The position numbers and the translations under genes are program-made. The notes under the pieces are model-generated. The model had not been told where the DNA came from. It made no database searches and saw nothing but the letters and a program-made list of their open reading frames with translations. A stretch of 64,000 nucleotides of DNA, taken from the NCBI GenBank assembly GCA_035648415.1, contig DASRLO010000071.1, forward strand, positions 1-64,000, given 5' to 3'. Below are positions 23,887-33,063 of the stretch, one piece after another. Origin of the DNA: DATARH01 sp035648415. Lineage in GTDB: Bacteria > Pseudomonadota > Alphaproteobacteria > ATCC43930 > CGMCC-115725. Numbering within the stretch: the stretch's first letter is position 1; the number at the start of each line of letters is the position of its first letter.

Positions 23887-25722
23887 TTACTCCGCCATCG
23901 CCGCCTCGCGGCGGGCGGCTTCCTGCTGGCGCGCCCACATCGTCGCATAGACGCCGTCGCGGTCGAGCAGCTCGCGGTGGTGGCCCCGCTCGACGATGCG
24001 GCCCTGGTCGAGCACCAGGATCTGGTCGGCGTCGACGATCGTCGAGAGCCGGTGCGCGATGATCAGCGTGGTCCGCCCGGCGGCGATCTCGGCAAGGCTC
24101 GCTTGGATCTCGCGCTCGGTCTTGGTGTCGAGCGCCGAGGTCGCCTCGTCGAAGATCAGGATTTCCGGCGCCTTGAGGATTACCCGGGCGATCGCGACGC
24201 GCTGCTTCTCGCCGCCGGAGAGTTTGAGGCCGCGCTCGCCGACCGTCGTGTCATAGCCGTCCGGCAGGCCGGTTACGAAATCGTGGATGCGCGCGAAGCG
24301 GGCGGCTTCCTCGATTTCGGCGCGGGTGGCGCCGGGGCGGCCATAGGCGATGTTGTAGAGGATGGTGTCGTTGAACAGCACGGTGTCCTGCGGCACCACG
24401 CCGATCGCCCGCCTGAGGCTGTCCTGCGTCACGTCGCGGATGTCCTGGCCGTCGATCTCGATCGCGCCGGCATCGACGTCGTAAAAGCGGAACAAAAGCC
24501 GCGCAATCGTCGATTTGCCGGCGCCGCTCGGGCCGACGATCGCCACGGTGTGACCGGCCGCGATGCGGAAATCGATGTCCTCGAGGATCGGCCGGCGCGG
24601 ATCGTAGCGGAAATCGACCCCGCGAAACGCGACCGCGCCCTCTCTTGCCGCCAGCGCCGGCGCGTTCTCGCGGTCGGTTATCTCGGGCACGACCTTGAGC
24701 AGCGCCAGCATCTGCTCGAGATCGACCAGCGACTGCTTGATGTTGCGGTAGACCATGCCGAGGAAATTGAGCGGCATGTAGAGCTGGATCAGATAGGCGT
24801 TGACCAGCACGAAATCGCCGACCGTCATCCATTTGCCGGCGACGCCTTGCGCGGCGAGCAGCATCACGCCGATGAGCCCGCAGGCGATGATGATCCCCTG
24901 GCCGATATTGAGCAGCGCCAGCGTCGTCTCGCTCTTGACCGCGGCCTTTTCATAAGCCTGCAGCGAGCGGTCGTAGCGCGCCGCCTCGTGCGTCTCGTTG
25001 GCGAAATATTTGACCGTCTCGTAGTTGAGGAGGGCGTCCACCGATTTCGAATTCGCCTCGCTGTCGCGCGCGTTCATCTCCTGGCGGAAGCGCACCCGCC
25101 AATCGGTCACCGCGAAGGTGAAGGCGATATAGACCGTGATCGTCGCGAAGGTGACCGCGGCGAATTCCCAATCGTAAAGCCGCCACAGGATCGCGCAGAC
25201 GATGAGGATCTCGATCAGTGTCGGCACGATGTTGAAGAGGATGAAGGTGAGGAGGAAATCGACCGCCTGGGTCCCGCGCTCGACCGCACGGGCGAGGCCG
25301 CCGGTACGGCGGTCGAGATGGAAGCGCAGCGACAGCGAGTGCAGGTGCTTGAAGGCGCTGAGCGCCAGCCGCCGCACCGCGCGCTGCTCGACCTTGGCGA
25401 ACACCGCGTCGCGCAGTTCGTTGAAACCTTGGGCGCAGACCCGCGCCGCGCCGTAGGCGACGACCAGCATTACCGGCACGACGACGAGGCCGTATTTGCC
25501 GCCGAGCGTGTCGACCGCGTGCTTGTAGAGGAACGGCACGCCGATGTTGACGGCCTTGGCGCCGACCAGCAGCGCCAGCGCGGCGACGACGCGAAGGCGC
25601 AATTCGAGCGACTCGCGCGGCCAGAGATAGGGGCCAAGGCCTTTCAGCGCCCTGAGCCCATCGATCAGCCTGCCCTTGGCGCCCGGCGTCGCCGATGGCG
25701 GCATGCGGCCCCTCGGGCTCAT
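23887..25722 (-). CDS. Atm1-type ABC exporter
   Basis: A 611-residue half-transporter with an N-terminal six-helix domain and a C-terminal ATPase. NYETVKYFANE (233-243) is the hallmark of Atm1/ABCB7-type exporters, which move glutathione-linked sulfur or metal species out of the cytosol or confer metal tolerance. Walker A GPSGAGKST spans 397-405, signature LSGGEKQR 501-508, and Walker B ILIFDEATSALD follows. ATG 25704, with GAGGGG upstream, is an equally good start. It is followed by meaB with only six bases between the stop and the proposed CTG. Confidence 0.92.
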   Translation of the reverse strand: MSPRGRMPPSATPGAKGRLIDGLRALKGLGPYLWPRESLELRLRVVAALALLVGAKAVNIGVPFLYKHAVDTLGGKYGLVVVPVMLVVAYGAARVCAQGFNELRDAVFAKVEQRAVRRLALSAFKHLHSLSLRFHLDRRTGGLARAVERGTQAVDFLLTFILFNIVPTLIEILIVCAILWRLYDWEFAAVTFATITVYIAFTFAVTDWRVRFRQEMNARDSEANSKSVDALLNYETVKYFANETHEAARYDRSLQAYEKAAVKSETTLALLNIGQGIIIACGLIGVMLLAAQGVAGKWMTVGDFVLVNAYLIQLYMPLNFLGMVYRNIKQSLVDLEQMLALLKVVPEITDRENAPALAAREGAVAFRGVDFRYDPRRPILEDIDFRIAAGHTVAIVGPSGAGKSTIARLLFRFYDVDAGAIEIDGQDIRDVTQDSLRRAIGVVPQDTVLFNDTILYNIAYGRPGATRAEIEEAARFARIHDFVTGLPDGYDTTVGERGLKLSGGEKQRVAIARVILKAPEILIFDEATSALDTKTEREIQASLAEIAAGRTTLIIAHRLSTIVDADQILVLDQGRIVERGHHRELLDRDGVYATMWARQQEAARREAAMAE

Positions 25723-25747
25723 CGACGCGGGCTCATTGGCGCGGAAC

Positions 25748-26932
25748 TCATTCCGCCGGCCGCGGCGCAGCAGCGGCGGGCTGGGCGGGCGGCAGGCGCC
25801 AGCCGATCAGCGCGGCGGCCACCACCAGCACCATGCCGCAGAGAAACGGGCTGTCGCGCCCGAACCCGGCGAACAGCAGTCCGGCGAGAAGTGGCCCCAG
25901 CACGCGCGACAGGCTCGCGACCGATTGCGCGACGCCCATCACCTCGCCCTGCTCCTCGGCGCCGGCGCGGCGCGAGATGAGGCTATTGAGCGAGGGCTGC
26001 ATCGCCCCCATCCCGAGCGCGAGGAAGGTGACCGAGGCGAGCAGCAGCGCGAGGTCGCCCGCCGCCGGGAGAATGAGGAGCCCCAACGCGATCGACGCCA
26101 GGCCGGCGATCAGCAATTTCTCCTCGCCAAAGCGCGCGGTCAGCCGGCCGATCAGGCCGCCCTGCATGATCGCCGATATCAGTCCGACATAGGTGAAGAC
26201 ATAGCCGATCTGCGCCGGCCCCCAGCCGAACTGCGCCATCGCCCACAGCGCGAAGGTCGCCTCCATCCCGGCGAAGGCGAGGATTGTCAGAAAGAAGATC
26301 GCGAGGAGGCGCGCCAGCACCTTGCGAGCGAGCGCCTCGCGCAGCAACTCGACCCGGCTGCGCCGCTTGCGCTGCGGCAAGCCCGGCGGCAGGCTTTCCT
26401 TCAGCGCGAAGACGATGCCGAGCAGCGCCACCAACGACAATGCGCAGGCGACGAGGCCCGGGGTACGCAGATCGGCGGTTGCCAGCTTGTTGCCGGCGAG
26501 CAGCCCGCCCAGCGCCGGGCCGATGATGAAGCCGAGGCCGAACGCGGCGCCGATCATCCCCATGCCCTTTGCCCGGTTCTCCGGCGTCGTCACGTCGGCG
26601 ATATAGGCGTTGGCCGCCGCGATATTGCCGGCGCAGGCGCCGGCCAAGGCGCGCGCCGCGAACACCATCCACAGCGCGTCGGCGAACCCCATCCAGAGAT
26701 AGGCGAGCGATGCCGCCGCCATGCTGACCATCAGCACCGGGCGCCGCCCGACACGGTCGCTGAGCCGCCCCCAGAACGGTGCGGTCAGCATCGACATCAG
26801 CGAAAAGACCGCCATCAGCGCCGTCACCGTCTGCGGCGAGGCGGCGAAGCGCTCGGCGTAGAACGGCAGGAGCGGGATGACCAGGCCGAACCCGATCAGG
26901 TCGATGAGGACGATAAGGAAAAGAACTGGCAT
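25748..26932 (-). CDS. MFS transporter, TetA-like drug-efflux subfamily
   Basis: A 394-residue inner-membrane protein with twelve predicted helices. The first helix is VLFLIVLIDLIGFGLVIPLL, and motif A follows (GRLSDRVGRRPVL), as in TetA-type proton antiporters. The start at the ATG 26932 puts helix 1 directly at the N-terminus; the ribosome site is weak. The gene sits just upstream of the Atm1-type gene, possibly in one operon. The substrate is unknown; drug or small-metabolite efflux is likely. Confidence 0.88.
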   Translation of the reverse strand: MPVLFLIVLIDLIGFGLVIPLLPFYAERFAASPQTVTALMAVFSLMSMLTAPFWGRLSDRVGRRPVLMVSMAAASLAYLWMGFADALWMVFAARALAGACAGNIAAANAYIADVTTPENRAKGMGMIGAAFGLGFIIGPALGGLLAGNKLATADLRTPGLVACALSLVALLGIVFALKESLPPGLPQRKRRSRVELLREALARKVLARLLAIFFLTILAFAGMEATFALWAMAQFGWGPAQIGYVFTYVGLISAIMQGGLIGRLTARFGEEKLLIAGLASIALGLLILPAAGDLALLLASVTFLALGMGAMQPSLNSLISRRAGAEEQGEVMGVAQSVASLSRVLGPLLAGLLFAGFGRDSPFLCGMVLVVAAALIGWRLPPAQPAAAAPRPAE

Positions 26933-27047
26933 CTGGTCGCAGTTGATATCGCGCTCGGCTTCCCGCGAACAAGGGCCGATCGCTTTTGCCGCGCCGGACT
27001 GAGCCAAAACGCCGTATTATCGAAGCAAGGACCGCGGGGAGATGACG

Positions 27048-27920
27048 ATGAAACTCGGCAAGCTCGGCGTGTGGGCGGCGATGGACGCGATGACCGCGGT
27101 GGAAGGCGCGGCCTTCGCCAAACGGGTCGAGGGGTGGGGCTACGCCGCGCTGTGGCTGCCGGAAAGCCGCGGGCGCAACGTGCTGGTCCACTCGTCGTGG
27201 CTCCTCGCCAACACGACGAAGCTCATCGTCGCGCCGGGGATCGCCAATATCTACGCGCGCGACCCGATGGCGATGGTCAACGGTCAGCGGGCGCTGGCCG
27301 AGCAATCGGGCGGGCGGTTCCTCTTAGGGCTCGGCGTGTCGCACGTGCCCTCGGTCGAGGGGCTGCGCGGCCATGTCTATGGCAAGCCGGTGACGACGAT
27401 GCGCACCTATCTCGACGCGATGGCCGCCGCGCCCTACGGCGCGCCGGAGCCGGCCAAAAAACCGCCGACCATTCTCGCCGCTCTGGGCCCCCGGATGCTG
27501 GCCCTGTCGGCCAGCCACGCCGACGGCGCGCACCCCTACAACGTCACCCCCGAGCATACCCACGAAGCGCGGCAAATCCTCGGCCCGGGCAAGCTCCTAT
27601 GCCCCGAAATCTGGGTGCTGCTCGAGACCGACGCGGCGACGGCGCGCGCGCTGGGCCGCCAGGCGCTCGCCAATTACCTGCGGCTCGAGAATTACCTCAA
27701 CAATTGGCGCCGGCTCGGGTTCGGCGACGACGACCTTGCCGGCGGCGGATCGGACCGCTTCATCGACGAGAACGTCGCCTGGGGCGACGAAACGAAGATC
27801 CGCGCCCGGCTCCAGCAGCATTGGGACGCGGGCGCCGACCATATCTGCATCCAGGCGATCGGCCCGGATGGCGGGCGCAAGCCCGACGAGAAGGTATTGG
27901 AACTGCTCGCGCCGGGTTGA
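27048..27920 (+). CDS. LLM-class F420-type oxidoreductase
   Basis: A 290-residue luciferase-like protein (TIGR03620-type, as I recall it). It has KLGVWAAMDAM at the start, WGYAALWLPES, an APGIANIYARDP strand, FLLGLGVSH, and AGADHICIQA near the end. ATG 27042 also exists but GGGGAG lies directly against it, so 27048 is better spaced. It may use F420 or FMN. It is divergent from the MFS gene. The substrate is unknown. Confidence 0.85.
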   Translation: MKLGKLGVWAAMDAMTAVEGAAFAKRVEGWGYAALWLPESRGRNVLVHSSWLLANTTKLIVAPGIANIYARDPMAMVNGQRALAEQSGGRFLLGLGVSHVPSVEGLRGHVYGKPVTTMRTYLDAMAAAPYGAPEPAKKPPTILAALGPRMLALSASHADGAHPYNVTPEHTHEARQILGPGKLLCPEIWVLLETDAATARALGRQALANYLRLENYLNNWRRLGFGDDDLAGGGSDRFIDENVAWGDETKIRARLQQHWDAGADHICIQAIGPDGGRKPDEKVLELLAPG

Positions 27921-28008
27921 TCGCCCCGACCTTGACGCGGTACTGCCCGCGCCCGACATTGTTCCGGCCAGAGCAAGCGCCGGAAAGGCGACCCGAGAAA
28001 GGCGAGCG

Positions 28009-28401
28009 ATGTATTCGGAAACGACGCGTTCGATAAAAGTGACGGTCCGGCCATTCTATCTCGACCAGCATTCCTCGCCCGCCGAGGACCGCTATGTTTG
28101 GGCCTATCATGTGCGCATCGAGAACGCGGGCGGCGAGACCGTGCAGTTGCGCACCCGGCACTGGCAGGTCACCGATGCGCTCGGCCGGCTGCACGAAGTG
28201 CGCGGCCCCGGGGTCGTCGGCGAGGAGCCGGTGCTGAAACCCGGCGAGAGCTTCGAATATACCAGCTCCTGTCCGCTGACGACGCCGTCCGGACTGATGG
28301 TCGGCGACTACGAGATGGAGACGCCCGCCGGGGAGAAGTTCCTCATCCGCGTCCCCGCCTTTTCTCTGGACAGCCCGCAGGAGACGCGGCGCCTCAACTA
28401 G
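28009..28401 (+). CDS. apaG: Co2+/Mg2+ efflux-associated protein ApaG
   Basis: A 130-residue single-domain beta-sandwich protein. Motifs are VWAYHVRIEN, TVQLRTRHWQVTDALG, GPGVVGEEPVLKPGESFEYTS and GLMVGDYEM, all typical ApaG. In enterobacteria the gene lies with ksgA and apaH; here it precedes folE. The molecular role is unsettled (metal efflux or nucleotide-polyphosphate links). A 20-base segment around its stop codon is tandemly duplicated. Confidence 0.95.
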   Translation: MYSETTRSIKVTVRPFYLDQHSSPAEDRYVWAYHVRIENAGGETVQLRTRHWQVTDALGRLHEVRGPGVVGEEPVLKPGESFEYTSSCPLTTPSGLMVGDYEMETPAGEKFLIRVPAFSLDSPQETRRLN

Positions 28402-28431
28402 AAGCAAAACCGCCTCACTAGAAGCAAAACC
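28391..28431. repeat. Tandem duplication at the apaG 3' end
   Basis: GCCTCAACTAGAAGCAAAACC (28391-28411; 21 bases) is followed by the same unit lacking one A (28412-28431). The first copy contains the apaG stop codon. Confidence 0.8.
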
Positions 28432-28470
28432 GACCGGGCGCCCGAATTCCCGGCGAGGAAAGAGAACGCC

Positions 28471-29103
28471 ATGAACGATATCGCCAAGCCCGTCGCCGCA
28501 GCGCCCGCGACCGCGCGTCCCTCGCGCGAGCAGGCGATGGAAGCGGTGCGCACCCTCCTGCGCTGGGCCGGCGACGACCCGACGCGCGAGGGGCTCCTCG
28601 GCACCCCCGACCGGGTGGTGCGCGCCTATCAGGAGTTTTTCAGCGGTTACGACGAAGACCCGGTGCAGCTGCTGCACCGCACTTTCGAGGAAATCTCGGG
28701 CTACGACGAGATCGTGCTCTTGAAGGATATTCGCTTCGAGTCGCATTGCGAGCACCATATGGCGCCGATCATCGGCAAGGCGCATGTCGCCTATCTGCCA
28801 GATAACCGCGTCGTCGGCATCTCGAAGCTGGCGCGGCTGGTCGAAGTCTACGCCAAACGATTGCAAATTCAGGAAAAAATGACCGCGCAGGTCGCCAACA
28901 CGATCGACGAGGTGCTGCGCCCCAAGGGCGTCGCGGTGGTGATCGAGGCGGCGCACCAATGCATGACGACGCGCGGCGTCCACAAGCCCGGCGTCAGCAT
29001 GGTGACGAGCCGCATGCTCGGCGTGTTCCGCGACGACGCGACGACGCGGCGGGAATTGCTGTCGATGATCGGCACCCCAGCGGGCGGCGGCGGGCTCGTC
29101 TAG
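28471..29103 (+). CDS. folE: GTP cyclohydrolase I
   Basis: A 210-residue enzyme that converts GTP to 7,8-dihydroneopterin triphosphate, the first step of folate synthesis. The zinc site is complete (HCEHHM and HQCMTTRGV), as are GLLGTPDRVVRA, FESHCEHH and SKLARLVEVYAKRLQ. The N-terminal 20 residues are a variable Ala/Pro-rich leader. A GGCGAGGAAAGAG ribosome region precedes the ATG. The length matches type IA enzymes. Confidence 0.97.
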   Translation: MNDIAKPVAAAPATARPSREQAMEAVRTLLRWAGDDPTREGLLGTPDRVVRAYQEFFSGYDEDPVQLLHRTFEEISGYDEIVLLKDIRFESHCEHHMAPIIGKAHVAYLPDNRVVGISKLARLVEVYAKRLQIQEKMTAQVANTIDEVLRPKGVAVVIEAAHQCMTTRGVHKPGVSMVTSRMLGVFRDDATTRRELLSMIGTPAGGGGLV

Positions 29104-29112
29104 CCGAAAAGC

Positions 29113-29625
29113 CTAACCCGGCGGCGGTTCCGGTGCGGCAATCTCGCGGATGTCGGGCTGGCCTGCGCCGCCGATCCCGGCGAAGGTGACGCGGATGCGG
29201 TATCCCGCCCAGTCGCGGCGGTAGGCAACCGGGTCGGGGAGTGGAATCTCCGCCGCCGACACCGTCAACAGCAGCGTGTCGCGACTGCGCACGGCCGGGG
29301 CGAGCTGACCGTTCGCCAGCTGCGGTATCCCGTTGGCGCCCAGCATGCTGGTGCGCCAGGGATCGTTGAGGGTCGATTGTCCATTGGTCGTCTGCGGCGC
29401 CCGCTCGGCGTCGAGGTAGGTGGCCGGCGTCGCCGTTCCGTCGGGCGCCACTAGCTCGGCGGCGCGCAGCGGCAATGTGTCGAGGGCGTCGACCCGGATC
29501 AAATTGATGACGCCGCCCGGCGGGAAACTCGCCTTGACTCCCTGCTGCGGCAACGAGGCCGGCGGCGGCGCATCGGCGCAGGCGGCCAGCCCGCCCAGAA
29601 GTAAGATCATTGGAAAACGGCGCAT
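29113..29625 (-). CDS. Hypothetical lipoprotein
   Basis: A 170-residue protein with a lipoprotein signal (MRRFPMILLLGGLAACAD, lipobox cysteine 16). The mature part is rich in Pro, Ala and Thr and contains TLLLTVSAAEIPLPDPVAYRRDW. I do not recognise the family. It converges with folE, leaving only 9 bases between stops. It is probably anchored in the outer or inner membrane, facing the periplasm. Confidence 0.7.
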   Translation of the reverse strand: MRRFPMILLLGGLAACADAPPPASLPQQGVKASFPPGGVINLIRVDALDTLPLRAAELVAPDGTATPATYLDAERAPQTTNGQSTLNDPWRTSMLGANGIPQLANGQLAPAVRSRDTLLLTVSAAEIPLPDPVAYRRDWAGYRIRVTFAGIGGAGQPDIREIAAPEPPPG

Positions 29626-29795
29626 GCATCCCCCAAAAGCCCCGGACGGAGCGCGGACGATCAGTCCTTGCGGTGTAGCGCGAACCGGCCGCCGCCGGAA
29701 GGGAAAGCTGGCGGAAGAGAAGACTGGGCTTGGCCGTGACAGCGACGAAAGCGGCGTGGCACAATCGCGGGCACGACTGTGAGGGAGAAGCTAGG

Positions 29796-30890
29796 ATGGA
29801 CGGAGCAGCAACGCCGCCGCGCGATCTCGGGGCGGTCGAGGACCGGTTCTTCACGATCCGCGATTTCCGCCTGGCCAACGGCGAGGTTCTGCCCGAGGCG
29901 GTGATCGCCTACGAGACCTACGGCAGGCTCGCCGCGCCCGACAGCCCGAATGGAGGGCGCAACGCGGTGCTGCTGACCCACGGTTTTACCGGCAGCCACC
30001 ATTTCGCCGGGCGCAACCCGGCCAACGGCAATCAGCCCGGCTCGTGGGACGGCCTCGTCGGACCCGGCAAGGCGATCGACACCGACAAGCTCTTCGTCGT
30101 CGCCTCGAACATGCTCGGCTCGTCGTTCGGCTCGACCAACGCGGCGAGCCGCAACCCGAAGACCGGCGAACCCTACGGCCCCGATTTTCCGAAGATCGCG
30201 ATCCGCGACATCGTCGCGGCACAAAAAGCGCTGCTCGACTGGCTCGGGGTCAAGCACCTCGTCGCCGTCGCCGGGCCGTCCTACGGCGGCTATCAGGGGT
30301 ACCAATGGGCGGTTGCCTATCCCGGCTTTATGGACGGCATCGTCGCGGTCAACACCGCGCCGTGGGCCTCGGTCAACACCGACAAGCAGCTCGCCGAAAT
30401 GTTTTCGCGGCTCGCCGCCGACCCCGACTGGCACGGCGGCCGCTATTACGGCAAAGGCGGCGCCAAAGGCGCGCTGACCGACATCCGCGTCGAGACCCTG
30501 AAGCGCTATGGCATCGAGGCCAATCTGGCGCCGCGCTTCCCCGGCCCGGCCGCGCGCGAGGCGGCGATCCGCCAGACCGCGTCCGACTGGGCCGCGAAAT
30601 GGGACGCGCACTCGCTGATCATCCTGCGCCGCGCGCTGCTCGGCTTCGACACCCGGCCGGATTTCGCCAAGATCAAGGCGAAGGTGCTCTACATCCTGTG
30701 CCGCAGCGACAATCTGTTTCCGCCGAAGATCGCGCCCGAGGTGATGCGCGCGCTCAAGGACGCCGGGGTCGAGGCGCGCTATTTCGAGATCGACAGCGAT
30801 CTCGGGCATAGTTCCGCCGGCCCCGAGCATGCCAAATGGTCGCCGACGCTGCGGGAGTTTCTGGCGCCGCTCGTCGCCCGGATCGCGTAG
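29796..30890 (+). CDS. MetX-like alpha/beta-hydrolase (homoserine acetyltransferase family)
   Basis: A 364-residue alpha/beta-hydrolase related to homoserine O-acetyltransferase. It keeps AYETYGRL, GPGKAIDTDKLFVV and SNMLGSSFGST, typical of MetX. The nucleophile elbow is AGPSYGGYQ (Ser162), where MetX enzymes usually read GGSMGG. The acid lies in CRSDNLFPP and the histidine in DLGHSSAG. The altered elbow suggests a relative with another acyl acceptor or a hydrolase. GGGAG precedes the ATG at 29796. It is divergent from the lipoprotein gene. Confidence 0.82.
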   Translation: MDGAATPPRDLGAVEDRFFTIRDFRLANGEVLPEAVIAYETYGRLAAPDSPNGGRNAVLLTHGFTGSHHFAGRNPANGNQPGSWDGLVGPGKAIDTDKLFVVASNMLGSSFGSTNAASRNPKTGEPYGPDFPKIAIRDIVAAQKALLDWLGVKHLVAVAGPSYGGYQGYQWAVAYPGFMDGIVAVNTAPWASVNTDKQLAEMFSRLAADPDWHGGRYYGKGGAKGALTDIRVETLKRYGIEANLAPRFPGPAAREAAIRQTASDWAAKWDAHSLIILRRALLGFDTRPDFAKIKAKVLYILCRSDNLFPPKIAPEVMRALKDAGVEARYFEIDSDLGHSSAGPEHAKWSPTLREFLAPLVARIA

Positions 30891-30951
30891 CGGGGTCATC
30901 GCCAGCCCACCGGTGTGAGCGGCGGTCGCCGCGCTGATCAGACCCGCTCGC

Positions 30952-32301
30952 TTACTTGGCCGAGGCGCTGCGCGGGTGCTTCTTCAAATAGTCGAGCGCG
31001 GCGACGAGCTGCGCGTCCTGCGGCGTGCCGAGTACCGAGGGGTTGATCGGATGGTCGCTCAATGCCGCGCCGGCCGGCCGCGCCGGCGTGCTCGTATTGG
31101 TCGGGGCGAGCGCGCCCGTCGCCTTGAGCGAACCGTAGAGATCGCTCTCATAGGTCACCAGTGCGTTCGGCACCTGCTCGTCCTTCGGCAAGGTCACGAC
31201 CTGGTCGGGGGTGATCCCCTGTCCCTGGATCGAGCGCCCCGACGGCGTGTAATAGAGCGCCGTCGTCAGGCGCAGCGCGCCATGCCCCTCGATCGGGATG
31301 ATGCTCTGCACCGAGCCCTTGCCAAAGCTGCGGGTGCCCAGAAGCACGCCGCGGTGATCGTCCTGCAGCGCGCCCGCGACGATCTCGGCCGCCGAGGCCG
31401 ACGCGCCGTTGACCAGCACCACCATCGGCACGCCGCGGATAAGGTCGCCGTTGGGCGACGCCTCGTAGACGCGGTTCTCGTCGGCATCGCGGCCGCGGGT
31501 CGTGACCACCGTGCCGGAATCGAGGAAATCCGCCGCCGCCTCGACCGCCGCATCGAGCAGTCCGCCCGCGTCGTTGCGCAGATCGAGGATGAAGCCGCTG
31601 AAATTGCCGCCGGCCTCCTGCCGCAGTCTGCCGATCGCGGCGCGCAGCTCGGTCGCGGTGTTCTCGTCGAACGTGCTGATCCTGACATAGCCGACGCGCC
31701 CCGGCTCGAGCGCGGATTTGACCGAGTCCACCTTGATGATCGCGCGGGTGATCTTGACCTCGAACGAGGGGCGTCCGGTGCGCGCGATGGTCAGCGTCAC
31801 CGGCGTGCCGGGAGCGCCGCGCAGCTTGCGCACCACCTCCTCGATATCCATGCCGACCAGCGCCTGCCCGTCCGACTTGATGATGCGGTCGCCGGGATTG
31901 AGCCCCGCCGCCGCTGCCGGGGTGCCCTCGATCGCCGCGATCACCTGCGGCACCCCGTCATCGACCGAGATCTCGATGCCGACGCCGCCGAATTGGCCGC
32001 TGGTCGTGGCCATCAGATCATGGAACTCGCGCTCGTCCATGTAATCGGAATGCGGGTCGAGGCGGGTCAGCATGCCCTTTAGCGCGCCGGTGGTGAGCTC
32101 GTCGGGCTTCACCGGCGCGACATAGCTCTTCTCGACCTCCTTCATCGTGCGCTCGATGAGGGCGATGTCGCCCGGGCTGACGCCCGCGCTGTCGTCGGCC
32201 GCGACCGGCTGGCAGCCGGTGACGAGCAGCGCGGCGGCGAGCGCGGCGGCATGCGGCACGAACCGACGCAGTCGGCGCTTCTCGCGAGGACGCTCAGTCA
32301 T
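30952..32301 (-). CDS. Carboxy-terminal processing protease (S41 family)
   Basis: A 449-residue periplasmic serine protease. A signal with lipobox cysteine 30 (LLVTGC) suggests a lipoprotein. A PDZ domain lies near residues 100-180 and the S41 core follows, with the Ser303 (ASASAAEI) and Lys328 (SFGKGSVQ) dyad at the 25-residue spacing known from Prc. Family members trim the C-terminus of periplasmic or membrane proteins. Its start overlaps the stop of the GST gene by 8 bases, so they form one operon. Confidence 0.93.
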   Translation of the reverse strand: MTERPREKRRLRRFVPHAAALAAALLVTGCQPVAADDSAGVSPGDIALIERTMKEVEKSYVAPVKPDELTTGALKGMLTRLDPHSDYMDEREFHDLMATTSGQFGGVGIEISVDDGVPQVIAAIEGTPAAAAGLNPGDRIIKSDGQALVGMDIEEVVRKLRGAPGTPVTLTIARTGRPSFEVKITRAIIKVDSVKSALEPGRVGYVRISTFDENTATELRAAIGRLRQEAGGNFSGFILDLRNDAGGLLDAAVEAAADFLDSGTVVTTRGRDADENRVYEASPNGDLIRGVPMVVLVNGASASAAEIVAGALQDDHRGVLLGTRSFGKGSVQSIIPIEGHGALRLTTALYYTPSGRSIQGQGITPDQVVTLPKDEQVPNALVTYESDLYGSLKATGALAPTNTSTPARPAGAALSDHPINPSVLGTPQDAQLVAALDYLKKHPRSASAK

Positions 32302-32935
32302 CGCGATCGGGCTGGTTGTTCGGATGGGCGGCGGCGAAGGCGTTGAGCTTCATGCAAGTGGCGTAAATCCGCGCAATGGTCGGGTACGGGGAAAGATCGA
32401 GCCGGTAACGTTCGGAATTGACCACCTGCGGGACCAGCGCGATGTCGGCGAGCCCCGGCCGATCGCCGTCGCAGAATTCGCCGGTGCGGCCGTCGGCGGC
32501 CAACAATCGCTCCAACGCTTCGAAACCGCTCGCGATCCAATGATTGTACCAAGTCTCGATCGCCGCCTGGTCGTGCCCGAGCGGCCGGCTTAAGTAGCGC
32601 AGTACGCGCAGATTGTTAATCGGATGGATGTCGCAGGCGACGATTGCCGCCAGCGCGCGCACCCGCGCGCGTGCCGCCGGGTCGGCCGGCAGGAAGGGCG
32701 GCTCGGGGTGGGTTTCGTCGAGATACTCGACGATGGCCATCGACTGGATCAGGGTCCGCCCGTCGATCTCGAGCGCCGGCACCAGGCCCTGTGGATTGAC
32801 CGCGAGGTAGTCGCCGCCGCGCTGGTCGCCGCGCCGCAGATGGATGAACGCGTCATCGTAGGCGAGCCCCTTGAGGTTCAGCGCGATGCGGACGCGGAAC
32901 GCGGCCGACGAACGGGAAAACCCAAAGAGTTTCAT
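32294..32935 (-). CDS. Glutathione S-transferase, maleylacetoacetate isomerase-like
   Basis: A 213-residue GST with a thioredoxin-like N-terminal domain and an all-helical C-terminal domain. FGFSRSSAAFRVRIALNLKG resembles the zeta-class signature (SSxxxRVRIAL), and NPQGLVPALEIDG and QSMAIVEYLDE bind glutathione. NNLRVLRYL in the second domain is also zeta-like. Maleylacetoacetate isomerase in tyrosine breakdown is the best guess, but fumarylacetoacetase is not nearby. The start is the ATG at 32935; the ribosome site is poor. Confidence 0.85.
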   Translation of the reverse strand: MKLFGFSRSSAAFRVRIALNLKGLAYDDAFIHLRRGDQRGGDYLAVNPQGLVPALEIDGRTLIQSMAIVEYLDETHPEPPFLPADPAARARVRALAAIVACDIHPINNLRVLRYLSRPLGHDQAAIETWYNHWIASGFEALERLLAADGRTGEFCDGDRPGLADIALVPQVVNSERYRLDLSPYPTIARIYATCMKLNAFAAAHPNNQPDRDD

Positions 32936-33063
32936 CGGGAAATAAGCGCGCCCCTGGCTGCCGGCTGGCTGGTTCGGGCGCGACGTTACCCCGCCGCGAT
33001 GGCGACGGAAAGGATCGTGTCGGGATCGGGCCGCAAACCGTCCACCGCCAGCCCAGTTGACCT

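Noticed and set aside
22768..25980. Plus-strand open frame of about 1,070 codons
   Set aside because: It is antisense to meaB, the Atm1-type exporter and the MFS end, and its translation is Arg/Asp/Gly/His-rich with no domain. High GC makes such frames common.
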